Source: Enoplolaimus lenunculus
Lineage: Eukaryota > Nematoda > Enoplea > Enoplida > Thoracostomopsidae
Length of the DNA stretch: 64,000 bases
Reading direction: 5' to 3'
Assembly: GCA_030248215.1 (NCBI GenBank)
Contig: JASANG010001580.1
Span: 1 to 64,000, forward strand
Shown here piece by piece: positions 48,501 to 58,131 of this stretch (positions are counted from its first letter, which is position 1; every line of letters starts with the position of its first letter). The position numbers and the translations under genes are program-made. The notes beneath the pieces were generated by a model. It searched no databases and was not told where the DNA came from. It was given only the letters and a program-made list of their open reading frames with translations.

Positions 48501-51500
48501 ATAAATCACTTCTTGCGGATTTGTCTCAACAAATGATATACCCTGTTCGTCTACCCTTTGCCCTCTCCACAATTTAGAATGAAGGCTTCGGCTCAGGCTT
48601 AGTCGTAAGGATGCGGATTGAACGGCAAACTCCCATGTCTGGCCAAGCACGGCAGTTCCGTTTAAAAATATTGAAACTAAAAACCCATCAGTGACGTCAG
48701 GACATTCTATTAATATTAAAAATTTGTTTCAGCTCCTAGTCGATCGTAATCATTCCCAGCCATCTGCAGCCATTTTGTCACCAGAAACTCAAATATCAAC
48801 CAGCTCTTCAACCTCGAACGCGTTGTCTCCGTGTTCTGTTTCCGGTTATTCACAAACAGCAACGTCCGGCGTCAACGGTAGCAATCGCTGCGATGCGACA
48901 CAATGCAACTGCAAAAAAATAAATTGCAATAATAACAACAACAACAGCAACTACAACAACAACAATAATAATAACAATAATAACAACAACAATAATAATA
49001 GTAATGATAATAATAACAATAGAAACACAAATATATCGAACATTAATGAAAGTTCAAATTGCACTTGCAGTCAAACCGCGTATCCGGCTACTGGTCATTG
49101 CTGTACGTGCGGTTCAGTTGAGTTGGATCCAGTGTTGAACAACAAAAAGTGGACGGAGACTCGTACGAACGTTGTCCGAGAGATTATTTCAACCGAACGC
49201 GATTATGTCAAACTGTTGGAAGATTTAGTCAATGTAAAGTTTAACGCGAAGAAAAGCTAGCGACAGACTGCTGTTATAGAAGCAAAAATATTGGGATGGT
49301 CGTGTGAATTATTCGCAATCGTTATACTTACAATTGTTATATTAATTAGTGAATTTCTACGTATATATCAGTTTCAGTAATTATCTTTTTTTCATTGACA
49401 CCACACTACCATCGCTGAAAGTTAAAGAGTCAATAAAAGCGATTGGTATTCAGGCGTTTGTCTAGATTTAGTTAAGCTTGTCTCAGATTTGTGTACTAAA
49501 TATGTGAGATAATCAATTGTCATTAAACAAAATTTTTGGTACATCAACATTACTTCTATTACAAGCGTAATCCTATAAACCTATGCCTGAATTATGCCAA
49601 AATGTGAAAAACACTCCAGTCTAAACGTAAGCCTAATTATGCCAAAATTTTTAAAATTTCCAAAACTGCGTGCTTAAATCGTGCACAACAGTTCATTTTT
49701 TGTTTAATCTCGGGTTTTCAGGGTTTCCTTGTTCAAGCGCGACGACGACCCGACATGTTTACTTCCGAACAGCTTCATGTGATATTTGCGAATCTCGAAG
49801 ATATATTCTGTTTGCATCGTAAATTCCTGCGTTGTCTCGAAGCTGAATTACGCGACTGTGTGAATAGCCATGAAGTTGAATTGGGCAAATGTTTCTTGCG
49901 ATATGTAAGCCTTGTTCGTTGTTATGCTCGCCTGGCAATGATGTCTGATATCTATGCTGTAGTTTGTAATTTATATTAGCTAAGTAAATACGACAAATAT
50001 AACAGACTGTATTTAGCAATATTTGAGTATCATCTGTAATCCGTGGATGCCATCACACACAATCTAAATTGCGTTGAAATTTCAAGGCTCTTACTTTCTT
50101 TAAATTTTGACGACATAAATGTCTCGTATTTTAGACATTAGTTGCCGTGAACAGTTGAGAAATTCGTGTTTGTAATGGTTAAAACAGAAATGTCTTATAC
50201 TAAAAAGTATTTTTGTCCATTTATAAGACTTAATTTTCTTTCTTTCAAAATAGTTGTCTTGTATTCAAGAGTTAATTTTCTGATTTTTGTACTTCAGACA
50301 TATTTGTGTTATATTTCACAAATATTTGTCTTAATTGTTCACGAAACAAAGTCTTAAATTTTAGGCATTTTAGTCTAAAAAATTTTAGACCCGTATTTGT
50401 TGAAAATTTAAGAATTAAAAGTCTGTAATTCAAAACCTATATTTCTGGATTGGAATCACTGCTAAGGATGTTAGCTACTTCATACGGGATATACTGCAAA
50501 ATACTTCTTAACCGCATATGAACACTTGATTTTACAGCTGTTTAGAGATGATAATATTTTAAAGAAGTTGTCTTGAAAGAAAATTTTAGAGCGATTTTTT
50601 ATTTAGAACAAAAAAGTTAAGATCTAGCGACTGTATACAGCATCCTTCAAGTTAGTTATGAGTTTGGAAATTGTATTTTCACATTCCACCGAACCTTAAC
50701 AACGAAAATTCTGGTTAAGGAAAATATATTACTTGGCTAAAGCGGCATTTCATCCACTCTCCATATTCTCGGTTACTGCCTTATACTGATTGTGTTTTAT
50801 TTTGTGTTTCAGCAAGATTCATTCGCAATGTACTCGACATACTGTAATAATCATGCGTTGTCAACAAACGAACTTGGTCGACTATACCGTCAGCCGCGAT
50901 ATCATCAATTTTTTGAGGTTTGTTTATAAAAAATAAATTAATTTTTGTTTCAGTTTGTGTTTATCAATCAAGTGTTGATTTTTTTAAAAAGTACTTAAAT
51001 GGTGACCAATGCGGCAGTACCAAAAAGAAAATTTTAACCTAAAAATTATGAATATTTCGATATTTCGTCGTATAATTCAAATGTTCAATTGAGTGACCAG
51101 CATTCTTTTAAATGTATCTTTTGTACTGTATCAGCACAAACCCAAAACCTGTCAAGTGTGTTAAATTTATCCATAAAAATGGTGGGTTATAACCAATCTC
51201 CGAACTGGTCGTTGTAACCGGTACGCATAATTTTTGGTGTATACCCCTGTCAAAGGAGATATCACGACAATTCGTCGCCTGACAACTCACCGACCGACAG
51301 CATGTAATGAGAAATTTCATCGACTCGACAATTCGTTGCTCAGCATTATGCTTAAGCTTAAGCTTCGGCTTGCGCTTAGGATTATGTTTAGATTTATTCA
51401 ACGGCTTTAGGACGCTGTTGGGCGACAAGTTGTCGGGCGGCAAATTGTCGCAGATTCATCAAAGGATAAATTAAGCAATGGAAACAACAGTAAAACCGAT

Positions 51501-54500
51501 GGCCAACAACTGAACAGTAATAGTCCAGGGCCATACCTGCGGGAAATGAGACGGAAATCGCCAATCCTCCCTGGAAATAAATATTCTTACCTTCTTGCCA
51601 ATAAAGTAATTTAGAAATTTTTTTCGCTACCCTCAATTCATATCTGGGCTTTCTAGTAATTGTTACTTAAATGTGTATAATAGTTGCCTATAAGGTGATT
51701 TTAGCGTTCATTGATACAATTTTCTTTCATTTCTTCTGTTTCAGGCATGCCGACTCCTCCGAGATATGATGGAACTGACACTGGACGGATTTCTACTTAC
51801 CCCTGTCCAACGCATCTGCAAGTATCCACTTCAACTCAGCGAACTAATCAAATGGACCCCTGAGTGCCATCCGGACTATCAGCCGTTGTTGGCAGCGATG
51901 CATGCGATGAAATCAGTAGCGATGCGAATCAACGACCGTAAACGCCGGCTGGATAGTTTGCAGAAGTTGATCCTTTGGCAACGATCGGTGCTTCAGTGGC
52001 AGGTTAGTTGGAGATGCAAGGGTGAGCGAATTTAGACGAGGGTGGGGGTAGAAACGATCGATGCCCGGTGTTGCGAGAGGATCCAGGCCAGGTGTTGCGA
52101 GAGGATCGAGGCTAGGTGTTGCGAGAGGATCCAGGCCAGGTGTTGCGAGAGGATCCAGGCCAGGTGTTGCGAGAGGATCCAGGCCAGGTGTTGCGAGAGG
52201 ATCGAGGCCAGGTGTTGCGAGAGGATCCAGGAGGGCGAGAGGATCGAGGCTAGGTGTTGCGAGAGGATCCAGGCCAGGTGTTGCGAGAGGATCCAGGCCA
52301 GGTGTTGCGAGAGGATCCAGGCCAGGTGTTGCGAGAGGATCGAGGCCAGGTGTTGCGAGAGGATCGAGGCCAGGTGTTGCGAGAGGATCGAGGCCAGGTG
52401 TGTGTTGTGAGAGGATCGAGGCCAAGTGTTGCGAGAGTATGGAGGCCAAGTGTTGCGAGCTCCTCTTTATGACGGTCATAGAGGATTTTATTAGATTCAT
52501 CTTTTTCAAGTTTGGCGATAAAGGAAGAAAAATTTTCAAAAATTTGGTTTAAATATTTCGCAAGGCTTACACGTTAGCATTTAGCATTTTACGTTTCAAC
52601 GAATGTTCAATTCGTTATTTGTTTCAGGGTCCTGGCATACTTGACAGCAGTAGTTGCTTGATTCATTCTGGTGAAGCGTCAGTGCGACTGCTACACGGCA
52701 ATGCAGGATGGCTTAAAGATGTTTATATATTTTTGTTCGATCACCTGCTTATATTTTGTAAACGGGTATGTTTTTACGTTATAAATTTTAGGTAATAAAA
52801 TTGTCCAAGCTCATGGTGGCTTCTAGACAAGCTGAATTCTATCTTCGCTGAAACATTATTGCTTGGCTTTCTCTGTCCCACAGGTTCTGATTTTGAACCC
52901 ATACAACTAAAGAATAAAGCTTTGGCCAGGTTTTTCGTAAATTAAATTTTCAAATTCAAATTTCATAAAACGAACTGTTTAGCTTGCACGGGAACGAAAT
53001 GGTAAATTTTTTGTTGTATTGAAGTTTACATGCAAATTTTGTTTTCACATAACAATCTCGTTTTTGTTCTAAGGCAATATTGTAAACAAAGTAATGCTGG
53101 AGTGTTGCCTAAAATACGTATGTGAGGCGTTGCAGTTTTAATAATATTGATTGCGATTGCGTGTTGGTAGTTTTATCTCTACGGAACGTTAATCTTTTTC
53201 ACGTAAGAATAACACGCAGCGAATTAACAGCACATTTAAAACATTAATAGCCATTATGAAGTGTTTTTTATTTTTATAGGATTTGCTGAAGCGAACACAA
53301 CTCGTAATGAAAGACCGAATTTGCCTTGATCTTACAAGTGTCGCTAACGTGCCTGACGGAAAAGGTATGTAATTTATGCAGTATATTTGAGAGGTTACAT
53401 AAATATATAATATCTATAACCGACGACTAATAGCTTTATACTTGAGTATACTTCAGCCCGCCATCCATAGCGGTGTCTCTCACAATATTTTGGGTACACG
53501 TCGTATAATTTTGTCTTCTAAGGAAGCGACGATCCTTTGTTGAAATATCATTCACGGTTTGCCAATCCCATTTTGAGGATCCGTCTTTTAGTCGTTTTTT
53601 AGATGCCAGCTCCACGCCGCCGAATAATAGACCGAGCGGTCCAAATTTTCTAATCGTTTTGATTGGACAGTTAACCACCGAATGTTGCAACTGCTTCAAT
53701 TTGATTTACCGAGCGGTCCAAATTTTCTAATCGTTTTGATTGGACAGTTAACCACCGAATGTTGTAACTGCTTGAATTTGATTGGTTTCAGATCTCGATT
53801 TTGGTATCTCAGTCAAACATGCGATCAAAATATGTGCACCGGCCGCGTTAAATTATGGATTTTTGATCGTTTGCAAAACTCGAAAACAAAAATCTGCATG
53901 GATGGAGGCGTTCCGTCGTGAACGCGCCTACGTCACAGAACCTAATTGTAAGGATTTACTTAAAAAATTATTGACCGTTACGATAGAGCAGGTAGTATTC
54001 GGAAATGTGTAAGGTGTCGGTTTTTCTTATCTTTCTAGAAAGGTATATATCAGACAATTCGACAACTTGCAACTTGTAATCCGAAATCTGATCTACTCGA
54101 CAATTTGTCAAAAATCATTATGCTTAATAGGCTTGAGCGTAGACTTTGAATTAAGCTTATTATTATGCGTTGGGTTAGGCTTAGTGTTAGACCACTATTG
54201 TGCGGCGACTAGTTGTCGGTCGACGAATTATCGTAGATTCGTCTAGAAGCTTCGCATTATTACGCATACCAGATGTATTGATATCACCAAAGCTGACAGA
54301 AATCAGCTTCAACAACAATATAAGTTCTTATCAGTCTTAGTTCTTTTATTATTTGTAAAGCAACGCATATATTAAAAATTGTACAATTTCTAAAAGTATA
54401 TTTTGCAAACAATGAATTCAAGTAATTTTTGATCTAATTTTAGGTACAGTGCCAACTGATGATGAAAAGCGAATAATTGTGTCGTTGATACGTTGTCAAC

Positions 54501-55573
54501 AAGCGAAAGCTGTCGCCGATAGCAAACAATACATTTTAGGTTTGTTATTTTAGTTTATCAGCGTGGCCCATGTAAAGATCAGGGGCGGAACGTTTTTCTG
54601 TGGGACTACAATAGAATACGTAAGCTTAAGCTTAAGACTACTATATTTTTTGTTTGGCTTTAGGCTTAGGCTTAAGAATATTCTCATTATTACGCTTAGG
54701 CTGAGGCTTAGGGTTAGGCTTAGGCATAAGCTTAGATTTAGGCTTAGGATTAGGAATATGCTTATAAGACAGATCCGCCCTTGTTGTTTACATTGGCCAC
54801 CAGGAGTAACAAGAGCAAATTGACACAAGAGTGTAAGCAGTGCAACTTTGTCATATTCGAATATTTTAACATGCGAAATTGAGGGAATCGGTAAACTGTA
54901 CCCTCTCCCAAAATCAGGAAGAGGTAAACCAAAAATGCAAAGTGCGCTGAGTACATTCTTTTGTACACACAATGTACCGAGTTGCACATTCTTGTAAAAA
55001 GAGTCATTATCGAAGCTTAGTGTTAATTAATGAATAAACATACAAAACAATGCGGTTTTAGTTTTCATGCGATTATTAGTTCTGGTTGCTAAAATAACTG
55101 AACTTTCTTATATTAGAAATTTCGACTTCTATACTTGCCCTATTTACACGGATTAGGCTTTTAGGCAAAGCCTTAAACAGAGACATAAATGGCGAAGATA
55201 AATTTATTTTCCGACTTCTGCCCCAAATCGGGAGCTCGACCCATGAGGCGGCTAATTCGCCCCACCAGACCACGCCCCATATTGCCCTATGGGGCCCCAC
55301 GTCCCATTTCCATCTCTGGGTTTATTCATCAGTAAGTTTTACATTACGTCTAAGCCTGAACCAAACCCTAAGCGTAAATTTGAGACAAAGTATATATGCT
55401 AAAGCTCAACGTTCTATTTCGCAATCTATTATTTCATCCTGTTTTCAGAAAATCGACCCGATCTTCTAACGCAATGCGGCGATCGACGGCAGTTCCGGGG
55501 CCGTCGCCGGCCTCCGTCGCTTACTCGCAACCGAACGTGGAGCATTTTCAATGTCCGTACTAAAGTCAAATAA
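39482..55573 (+). CDS. ARHGEF4/ARHGEF9-like: Asef/collybistin-family Rho guanine-nucleotide exchange factor (SH3-DH-PH), 12 coding exons
   Basis: Exchange factor for Rho-family GTPases (vertebrate relatives ARHGEF4, SPATA13 and ARHGEF9 act on Cdc42/Rac at membranes). Joined exons: 39482-39577, 45772-46833, 47949-48167, 48733-49233, 49722-49904, 50813-50917, 51745-52002, 52628-52765, 53280-53364, 53792-53947, 54444-54539, 55449-55573. All junctions are GT-AG and keep one frame, giving 1007 aa. SH3 at about 408-459 (AIWDHVSMQPEDL, GWFPSAYVK). DH at about 600-800 (TNVVREIISTERDYV, LTPVQRICKYPLQL). PH at about 815-930, ending with the helix AWMEAFRRERAY. The C terminus RTWSIFNVRTKVK recalls the collybistin tail. 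The SH3-DH linker is over 100 residues longer than in relatives and holds poly-Asn. Which vertebrate paralogue is closest is not decided. Exon 1 is the least certain; translation could also start at the ATG at 45793. Confidence 0.93.
40070..40135. repeat. TA-rich simple repeat
   Basis: TATATACATATATA-type words in RhoGEF intron 1. Confidence 0.8.
40935..41095 (+). repeat. tRNA-derived SINE-like copy 2
   Basis: GTGCTCGGTAACTCTG followed by a B box (GGGTTCGAATTCC at 40977-40990), then GCAATAAAATATTCG and ACTGCTTAACTTAGAAC, a body shared with 11425-11530. The A box is weak. Polymerase III origin inferred. Confidence 0.6.
41095..41245. repeat. TA-rich simple repeat
   Basis: Long ATATATAAATATATA-type tract, just after the SINE-like copy and possibly its expanded tail. 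Confidence 0.85.
41808..42074. mobile_element. AT-rich TIR element (single copy seen)
   Basis: TACTCGGTAAAAACACTC...ACTTAAAAT at the left and the inverse of ATTTTAAGTATATTTTTAGTG at the right; many ACTTAA/TTAAGT words inside. About 265 bp, non-coding. Confidence 0.5.
42141..42316. mobile_element. MITE family E, copy
   Basis: GGGCCCGTCGCCAGAGG at the left, GAGCTGGCTACGGGCTT at the right, CTTGTAAGTATATCAAAAACCC inside. Confidence 0.7.
42566..42847 (-). CDS. Possible small antisense ORF, 93 aa
   Basis: ATG-to-stop frame on the minus strand inside RhoGEF intron 1, starting MKFRFLKKRYCHH, basic and with mixed composition. A CG-rich patch (42890-42960) lies directly upstream on its strand and could be a promoter. 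No domain, no splice context and no second copy seen. It may well be chance. Confidence 0.2.
   Translation of the reverse strand: MKFRFLKKRYCHHQFSDKFRPLDFSVKADLFRTLQSRQLGYGWSQMCRSVAKRMDTGEILLCRLVVRRKSMLKMVMGKFFVDATLDREKGFPS
42890..42960. promoter_or_regulatory. CG-rich patch, possible promoter or alternative first exon
   Basis: Run of CG dinucleotides (CGCTCGCGCGCGCGCAG) in strongly AT-rich surroundings, within RhoGEF intron 1. Could mark an alternative start for the RhoGEF or the antisense ORF at 42566. Inference from composition only. Confidence 0.25.
43817..43976. mobile_element. MITE family E, copy
   Basis: CTCGTAACCAGGTCAC, TTTCGATAAGTTACAAGC, then ATTTTCTCAGAGGGGATCCC and CCAGTCGGGC. 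Same layout as 24849-24990. Confidence 0.65.
44799..44981 (+). mobile_element. MITE family B, copy B2
   Basis: GGTCCATGTTACTATAAGG to CTTAAAGTAACATTGGCC, with GGGGCG just inside both ends. Flanks GTAAGCTT (44791-44798) and GTAAGTTT (44982-44989) match at 7 of 8 bases. CTTAGG repeats at 44884-44903. Confidence 0.87.
45772..46833 (+). CDS. RhoGEF exon 2 (N-terminal low-complexity region)
   Basis: 354 codons, residues 33-386. Acceptor TTAAATTTTAG; donor GAT|GTAAGT. Serine-rich start, acidic runs (YDDDDDLSFLD), a cysteine-rich stretch of CxC type around residues 178-215, then Asp and Asn runs (about 248-280). No domain recognised; the APC-binding region of Asef is not obvious. ATG at 45793 is an alternative start. 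Confidence 0.85.
46834..47948 (+). other. RhoGEF intron 2
   Basis: Donor GTAAGTTTGG, acceptor TGTTTCAG. Contains the best family F copy (47447-47670). Confidence 0.8.
47447..47670. mobile_element. MITE family F, best copy
   Basis: GGCCCATATTCTCAAATG at the left and CATTTGAGAATACGGGC at the right are inverted repeats, followed inward by TAGCACCTATCATC and GATGATAGGTGCTA. About 224 bp, non-coding. Confidence 0.8.
47949..48167 (+). CDS. RhoGEF exon 3 (SH3 domain)
   Basis: 73 codons, residues 387-459. ALYDY-equivalent AIWDHV, RT-loop acidic residues (QPEDLPF), the conserved W of WYGQRNGQYGWFP and the final SAYVK. The whole SH3 domain is in one exon; phase 0 at both ends. Confidence 0.95.
48733..49233 (+). 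CDS. RhoGEF exon 4 (linker and DH start)
   Basis: 167 codons, residues 460-626. Ser/Cys-rich linker with a long Asn run (about 537-565), a second cysteine-rich patch (NCTCSQ, HCCTCGS), then the first DH helix TNVVREIISTERDYVKLLE. Donor AAT|GTAAAG. Confidence 0.93.
49722..49904 (+). CDS. RhoGEF exon 5 (DH)
   Basis: 61 codons, residues 627-687: RRRPDMFTSEQLHVIFANLE, matching the collybistin segment after the first DH helix, then LHRKFLRCLEAEL. Acceptor TTTTCAG, donor TAT|GTAAGC. Confidence 0.95.
50100..50440. repeat. AGTCTTAAAT-type dispersed repeat, copy 1
   Basis: Many AAGTCTTAAATTTTAGGC/TTTAGAC words in RhoGEF intron 5. Related blocks at 62200-62420 and 63150-63350. Ends not defined. Confidence 0.5.
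50813..50917 (+). CDS. RhoGEF exon 6 (DH)
   Basis: 35 codons, residues 688-722: MYSTYCNNHALSTNELGRLY corresponds to the conserved YSEYCNNHPNA segment of the family. Acceptor TGTTTCAG, donor GAG|GTTTGT. Confidence 0.95.
51270..51460. mobile_element. MITE family C, copy C4
   Basis: CACGACAATTCGTCGCCTG at the left, GGGCGGCAAATTGTCGCAGATTC at the right; inside, GCTTAAGCTTAAGCTTCGGC and TTAGATTTATTCAACGG. RhoGEF intron 6. Confidence 0.8.
51745..52002 (+). CDS. RhoGEF exon 7 (DH core)
   Basis: 86 codons, residues 723-808. Contains the most conserved DH helix, DGFLLTPVQRICKYPLQLSE, and HAMKSVAMRINDRKRR. Acceptor CTGTTTCAG, donor CAG|GTTAGT. Confidence 0.97.
52050..52460. repeat. 24-bp minisatellite, about 16 units, RhoGEF intron 7
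   Basis: Unit GGATCCAGGCCAGGTGTTGC plus GAGA, with GGATCGAGGC variants and one shortened unit near 52230. It starts about 50 bp after the donor of exon 7. The 24-bp period keeps frames open on both strands (QARCCERI and LATPGLDP repeats, up to 208 codons), which should not be read as genes. Confidence 0.95.
52628..52765 (+). CDS. RhoGEF exon 8 (PH start)
   Basis: 46 codons, residues 809-854: LIHSGEASVR, then VYIFLFDHLLIFCKR, the third PH strand (FLFDHQLIYCKK in collybistin). Donor CGG|GTATGT. Confidence 0.95.
53280..53364 (+). CDS. RhoGEF exon 9 (PH)
   Basis: 28 codons plus one base: DLLKRTQLVMKDRICLDLTS, collinear with [20 protein letters not shown] of collybistin. Acceptor TTTTTATAG, donor AAAG|GTATGT. 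Confidence 0.92.
53631..53784 (+). repeat. 77-bp tandem duplication at the exon 10 acceptor
   Basis: ACCGAGCGGTCCAAATTTTC begins at 53631 and again at 53708. The two units differ at about three bases. The second unit runs into TTTCAG of exon 10, so the branch-point region of this intron is duplicated. Confidence 0.95.
53792..53947 (+). CDS. RhoGEF exon 10 (PH end)
   Basis: LDFGISVKHAIKICAPAALN and the PH C-terminal helix KSAWMEAFRRERAYV with its invariant tryptophan. Enters in phase 1, leaves AATT|GTAAGG. Confidence 0.96.
54053..54245. mobile_element. MITE family C, copy C5
   Basis: CAGACAATTCGACAACTTGC at the left, GTCGGTCGACGAATTATCGTAGATTC at the right, TTAGGCTTAGTGTTAG inside. RhoGEF intron 10. 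Confidence 0.75.
54444..54539 (+). CDS. RhoGEF exon 11
   Basis: TVPTDDEKRIIVSLIRCQQA, a helical stretch after the PH domain. Acceptor AATTTTAG, donor TTAG|GTTTGT. Supported mainly by phase, splice sites and its place between exons 10 and 12. Confidence 0.8.
54565..54798 (+). mobile_element. MITE family A, copy A7
   Basis: GGCCCATGTAAAGATCAGGGG to TTGTTTACATTGGCC, 234 bp and the longest copy; its CTTAGG arrays are expanded (54658-54760). Starts 25 bp after the exon 11 donor. Flanks ATCAGCGT and ACCAGGAG match poorly. Confidence 0.88.
55449..55573 (+). CDS. RhoGEF exon 12 (C terminus)
   Basis: Acceptor GTTTTCAG; 40 codons to TAA: RRQFRGRRRPPSLTRNRTWS, ending FNVRTKVK. Arg-rich, CG-richer than its surroundings. 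Confidence 0.88.
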
Positions 55574-55574
55574 A
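55569..55574 (+). terminator. Poly(A) signal AATAAA overlapping the RhoGEF stop
   Basis: The final Lys codon, stop and next base read AAATAAA. If used, the 3' UTR would be only tens of bases. Confidence 0.4.
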
Positions 55575-56310
55575 GCATCGAACCAGCAAAGTTGTATGAA
55601 ACGAAACAAACACTAGAAAACTATTACTTTCTTCCGGTAAACAATTAATACTGAATTGCGACCGCTATCCAGTGTATGTGCTATATCCACCGGTACCATT
55701 AGTTCAATTTTGTCAACCATATTTAAAAGAAGCCAAAATGAAACACTTCAAAAGATATTAATGCACGAAGAAGAGAATAAAATCATTTATCACGTCAAAG
55801 GGAATCTAAAATCCCGTTTAACATACGTTAAACTATGACAAATTACAACTGACTGGCGCTAGACACTAATTTGTCAAGCGATATTACTTACAGAATACAA
55901 TGCAACTATGGAAATTATCAAATAACGGCGATTTCAACAATCTGTAAACGCTTGTATATAAGTTGTGTTTAACGAACCAAAGGAACGAAAAAGATCTGAC
56001 AACGACTATTTTTTGGTACCGTTTTGGAAGAGCTACGAGTACAGGTATTCGTGTTTGATGCACGGCGTTTGACTATGATTCCGTATCGTTTTGCGTTATG
56101 AAATCAATATTTCGCAACGAAATTATGCGATTTAAAAGCTGCTCGGAGTTGCTTCAAATTACAAGAGTACAGTTGATGGATTTTGAGCCGATAATGATCG
56201 AAAACTCGCATTCCGGACTCCAACTACTCGGACAACTGTCGCCACGATATCTCGTCACTGCCAAATGTATGACAAATGGAACATTTCTTATATAAAAACT
56301 GTTATCATTT
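55575..56310. other. Intergenic 3' flank of the RhoGEF gene
   Basis: AT-rich; short frames at 55656 and 56098 without splice context. May include 3' UTR if a later poly(A) signal is used. Confidence 0.45.
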
Positions 56311-56405
56311 GGCCCGTAGCCAGCTCACCTTGCTATGGGTAAAAAAAGTTTCAGGAGGGGCATACAATGATTTTCAATGACTTTACAAGTAAGGTTGCAA
56401 CATTT
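56311..56405. mobile_element. MITE family E, partial copy
   Basis: GGCCCGTAGCCAGCTCACC followed by TTTCAATGACTTTACAAG; right half missing. Confidence 0.65.
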
Positions 56406-56931
56406 AATATTTACAGATAAGGCTTAGCAGACGGCTTGTAACCGGTCAGGCATAGGCATTGGCGAACGTTTTCCTATACCTAAACCTTCGTAAAACGGAA
56501 CACTGAGGAAAAGTGTACGAAAGCCGGTTTTGTTTCGAAACAAAGTAACAAACATCAAACTTATCCAAAACCTAAAAAATTGTGCTAAAAATTGAAAATT
56601 TCGAAAAAAAATATGAATGGGAATTGTACAAATGCTGCCGATTTCAACCAATCGCATTAGTGAAATTTTTGCAAATAAATTATTTCAACGAATCGTTTTT
56701 GGCTGAATTATTTGCAGTAAAACATTTAAAAACAAATTCGGACGAATTTTTAGTGTTCCGTAATATCAATTAGCTTATAGTAAATTCGGATTTGTGCATA
56801 TTTATTCATTAATAATAGTAATTGTATTCTGTAGATTTTACTATTGCCATGATTGACACTCGTCTGTTTATATAGTGGTTACCGTATCTTCTTTCTGTAT
56901 TAATCAGCATCAAACTTATGACCCCACAACG
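56406..56931. other. Intergenic, nothing recognised
   Basis: AT-rich, short frames only. Confidence 0.45.
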
Positions 56932-57077
56932 GGCCCATGTTAAGATCAGGGGCGGAAGGTTTTTTGTGAGACTAGAAAAGAGTACGCTTACGCTTTAGAT
57001 TAATTTTTTGCTTGGCTTAGGCTTAGGCTAAGGAATATGCCTATAATACTGTTCCTCTCCTATTCTTTATATTGGCC
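56932..57077 (+). mobile_element. MITE family A, copy A8
   Basis: GGCCCATGTTAAGATCAGGGG to TTCTTTATATTGGCC. Flanks CCACAACG (56924-56931) and CCGCAACG (57078-57085) agree at 7 of 8 positions. Confidence 0.87.
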
Positions 57078-57250
57078 CCGCAACGATATACGCAAGCGCA
57101 TTTCAATACCAGTAACAGATTCATTCGTAGCCGAATTATTATACCGAAAAGGCGTAAATGCCATGTGAAACTTCTTTAACGACGGTGGCCATCGAAAAAA
57201 ATACATTTTACTTCTAAACCCATGTTATCCTAAATCTTGCTAAAAGTTTA

Positions 57251-57400
57251 GGCCAATCTAAAAAAACACGGGCGGAACAGTATTATAAGCATATTCCTCA
57301 GCCTAAGCCTGAAACTAAGCCAGGCACAAAATAGTCTAAAGCTTAAGCTTACTCTATTCTAGTCCCACAGAAAAACGTTTCGAACCTGATCTTTATGGTA
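57251..57400 (-). mobile_element. MITE family A, copy A9
   Basis: Reverse orientation, GGCCAATCTAAAAAAACACGGGCGG to CAGAAAAACGTTTCGAACC; CCTAAGCCTGAAAC repeats inside. Duplication unclear. Confidence 0.8.
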
Positions 57401-57932
57401 CAAAGCTGCGATTATTCTTGTCTCTGGAATTGTCAAAAAGATACATCCCTTATCGTCTACCTTGTACACGCTCTGTTCTAAGCAAAAACGGTCAAGGTAT
57501 ACTTTTAGCCAATATAAGTCAAATTTTACGATTGTATTTATTAAGTACCTAACGTAGAAAACGTGTAAAATATTTCCTTTTCAAACCAATGTTTTATGTT
57601 TTAATATGTGCAACTTTAAGATGATTTGAACAAACAGTAAGCAGTGACAAATTTTGTCTTATTAATATTATCATGAGTAAGTAAATTATCGTTAAGGGTG
57701 CAAAGCAAATTCATAAACTTTTGAGTCGTTTATTGACAAAAGTGAACTAAGCGTTCTTCCATGAATTAAGCCTCGGATCTCATTTATACAGACACCATCT
57801 ATAAAACACTTCGTCAAAAATAAAACGCTATTTGAAACGCTTTTCATGTTCTTAACCGCGTTCAAAACGCTTCTGCGTGAGTGCACCATGAAAGCAAACA
57901 TAGCCAGAGCAGTGGCAGTCAATACAACTGTT

Positions 57933-58125
57933 GTCCAGTGTAAAAACCATTGGCGGAACACTGTTATAAGCATATTCCTAAGCTTAAGCGTAAGCCTAAG
58001 CCTAAGCGTAAGAATGAACATATGCTTAAGCCTGAGCCTAAGCCAAGCAAAAAAATTAGTCTAAAGCTTAAGCTTACTATATTGCAGTCCCACAGAAAAA
58101 CGTTCCGCCCCTGATCATTGGGTCC
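57933..58125 (-). mobile_element. MITE family A, copy A10, next to the transporter stop
   Basis: Reverse orientation: GTCCAGTGTAAAAACC to CCGCCCCTGATCATTGGGTCC, with CCTAAGCCTAAGCG repeats. Its upper edge is 7 bp below the SLC5 stop codon (58133-58135), so the element replaces or forms the 3' UTR. Confidence 0.85.
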
Positions 58126-58131
58126 AATGGT

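Noticed and set aside
51913-52539. 208-codon minus-strand frame and overlapping plus-strand frames (52042-52552)
   Set aside because: They are readings of the 24-bp minisatellite in RhoGEF intron 7. A period divisible by three keeps every frame open.
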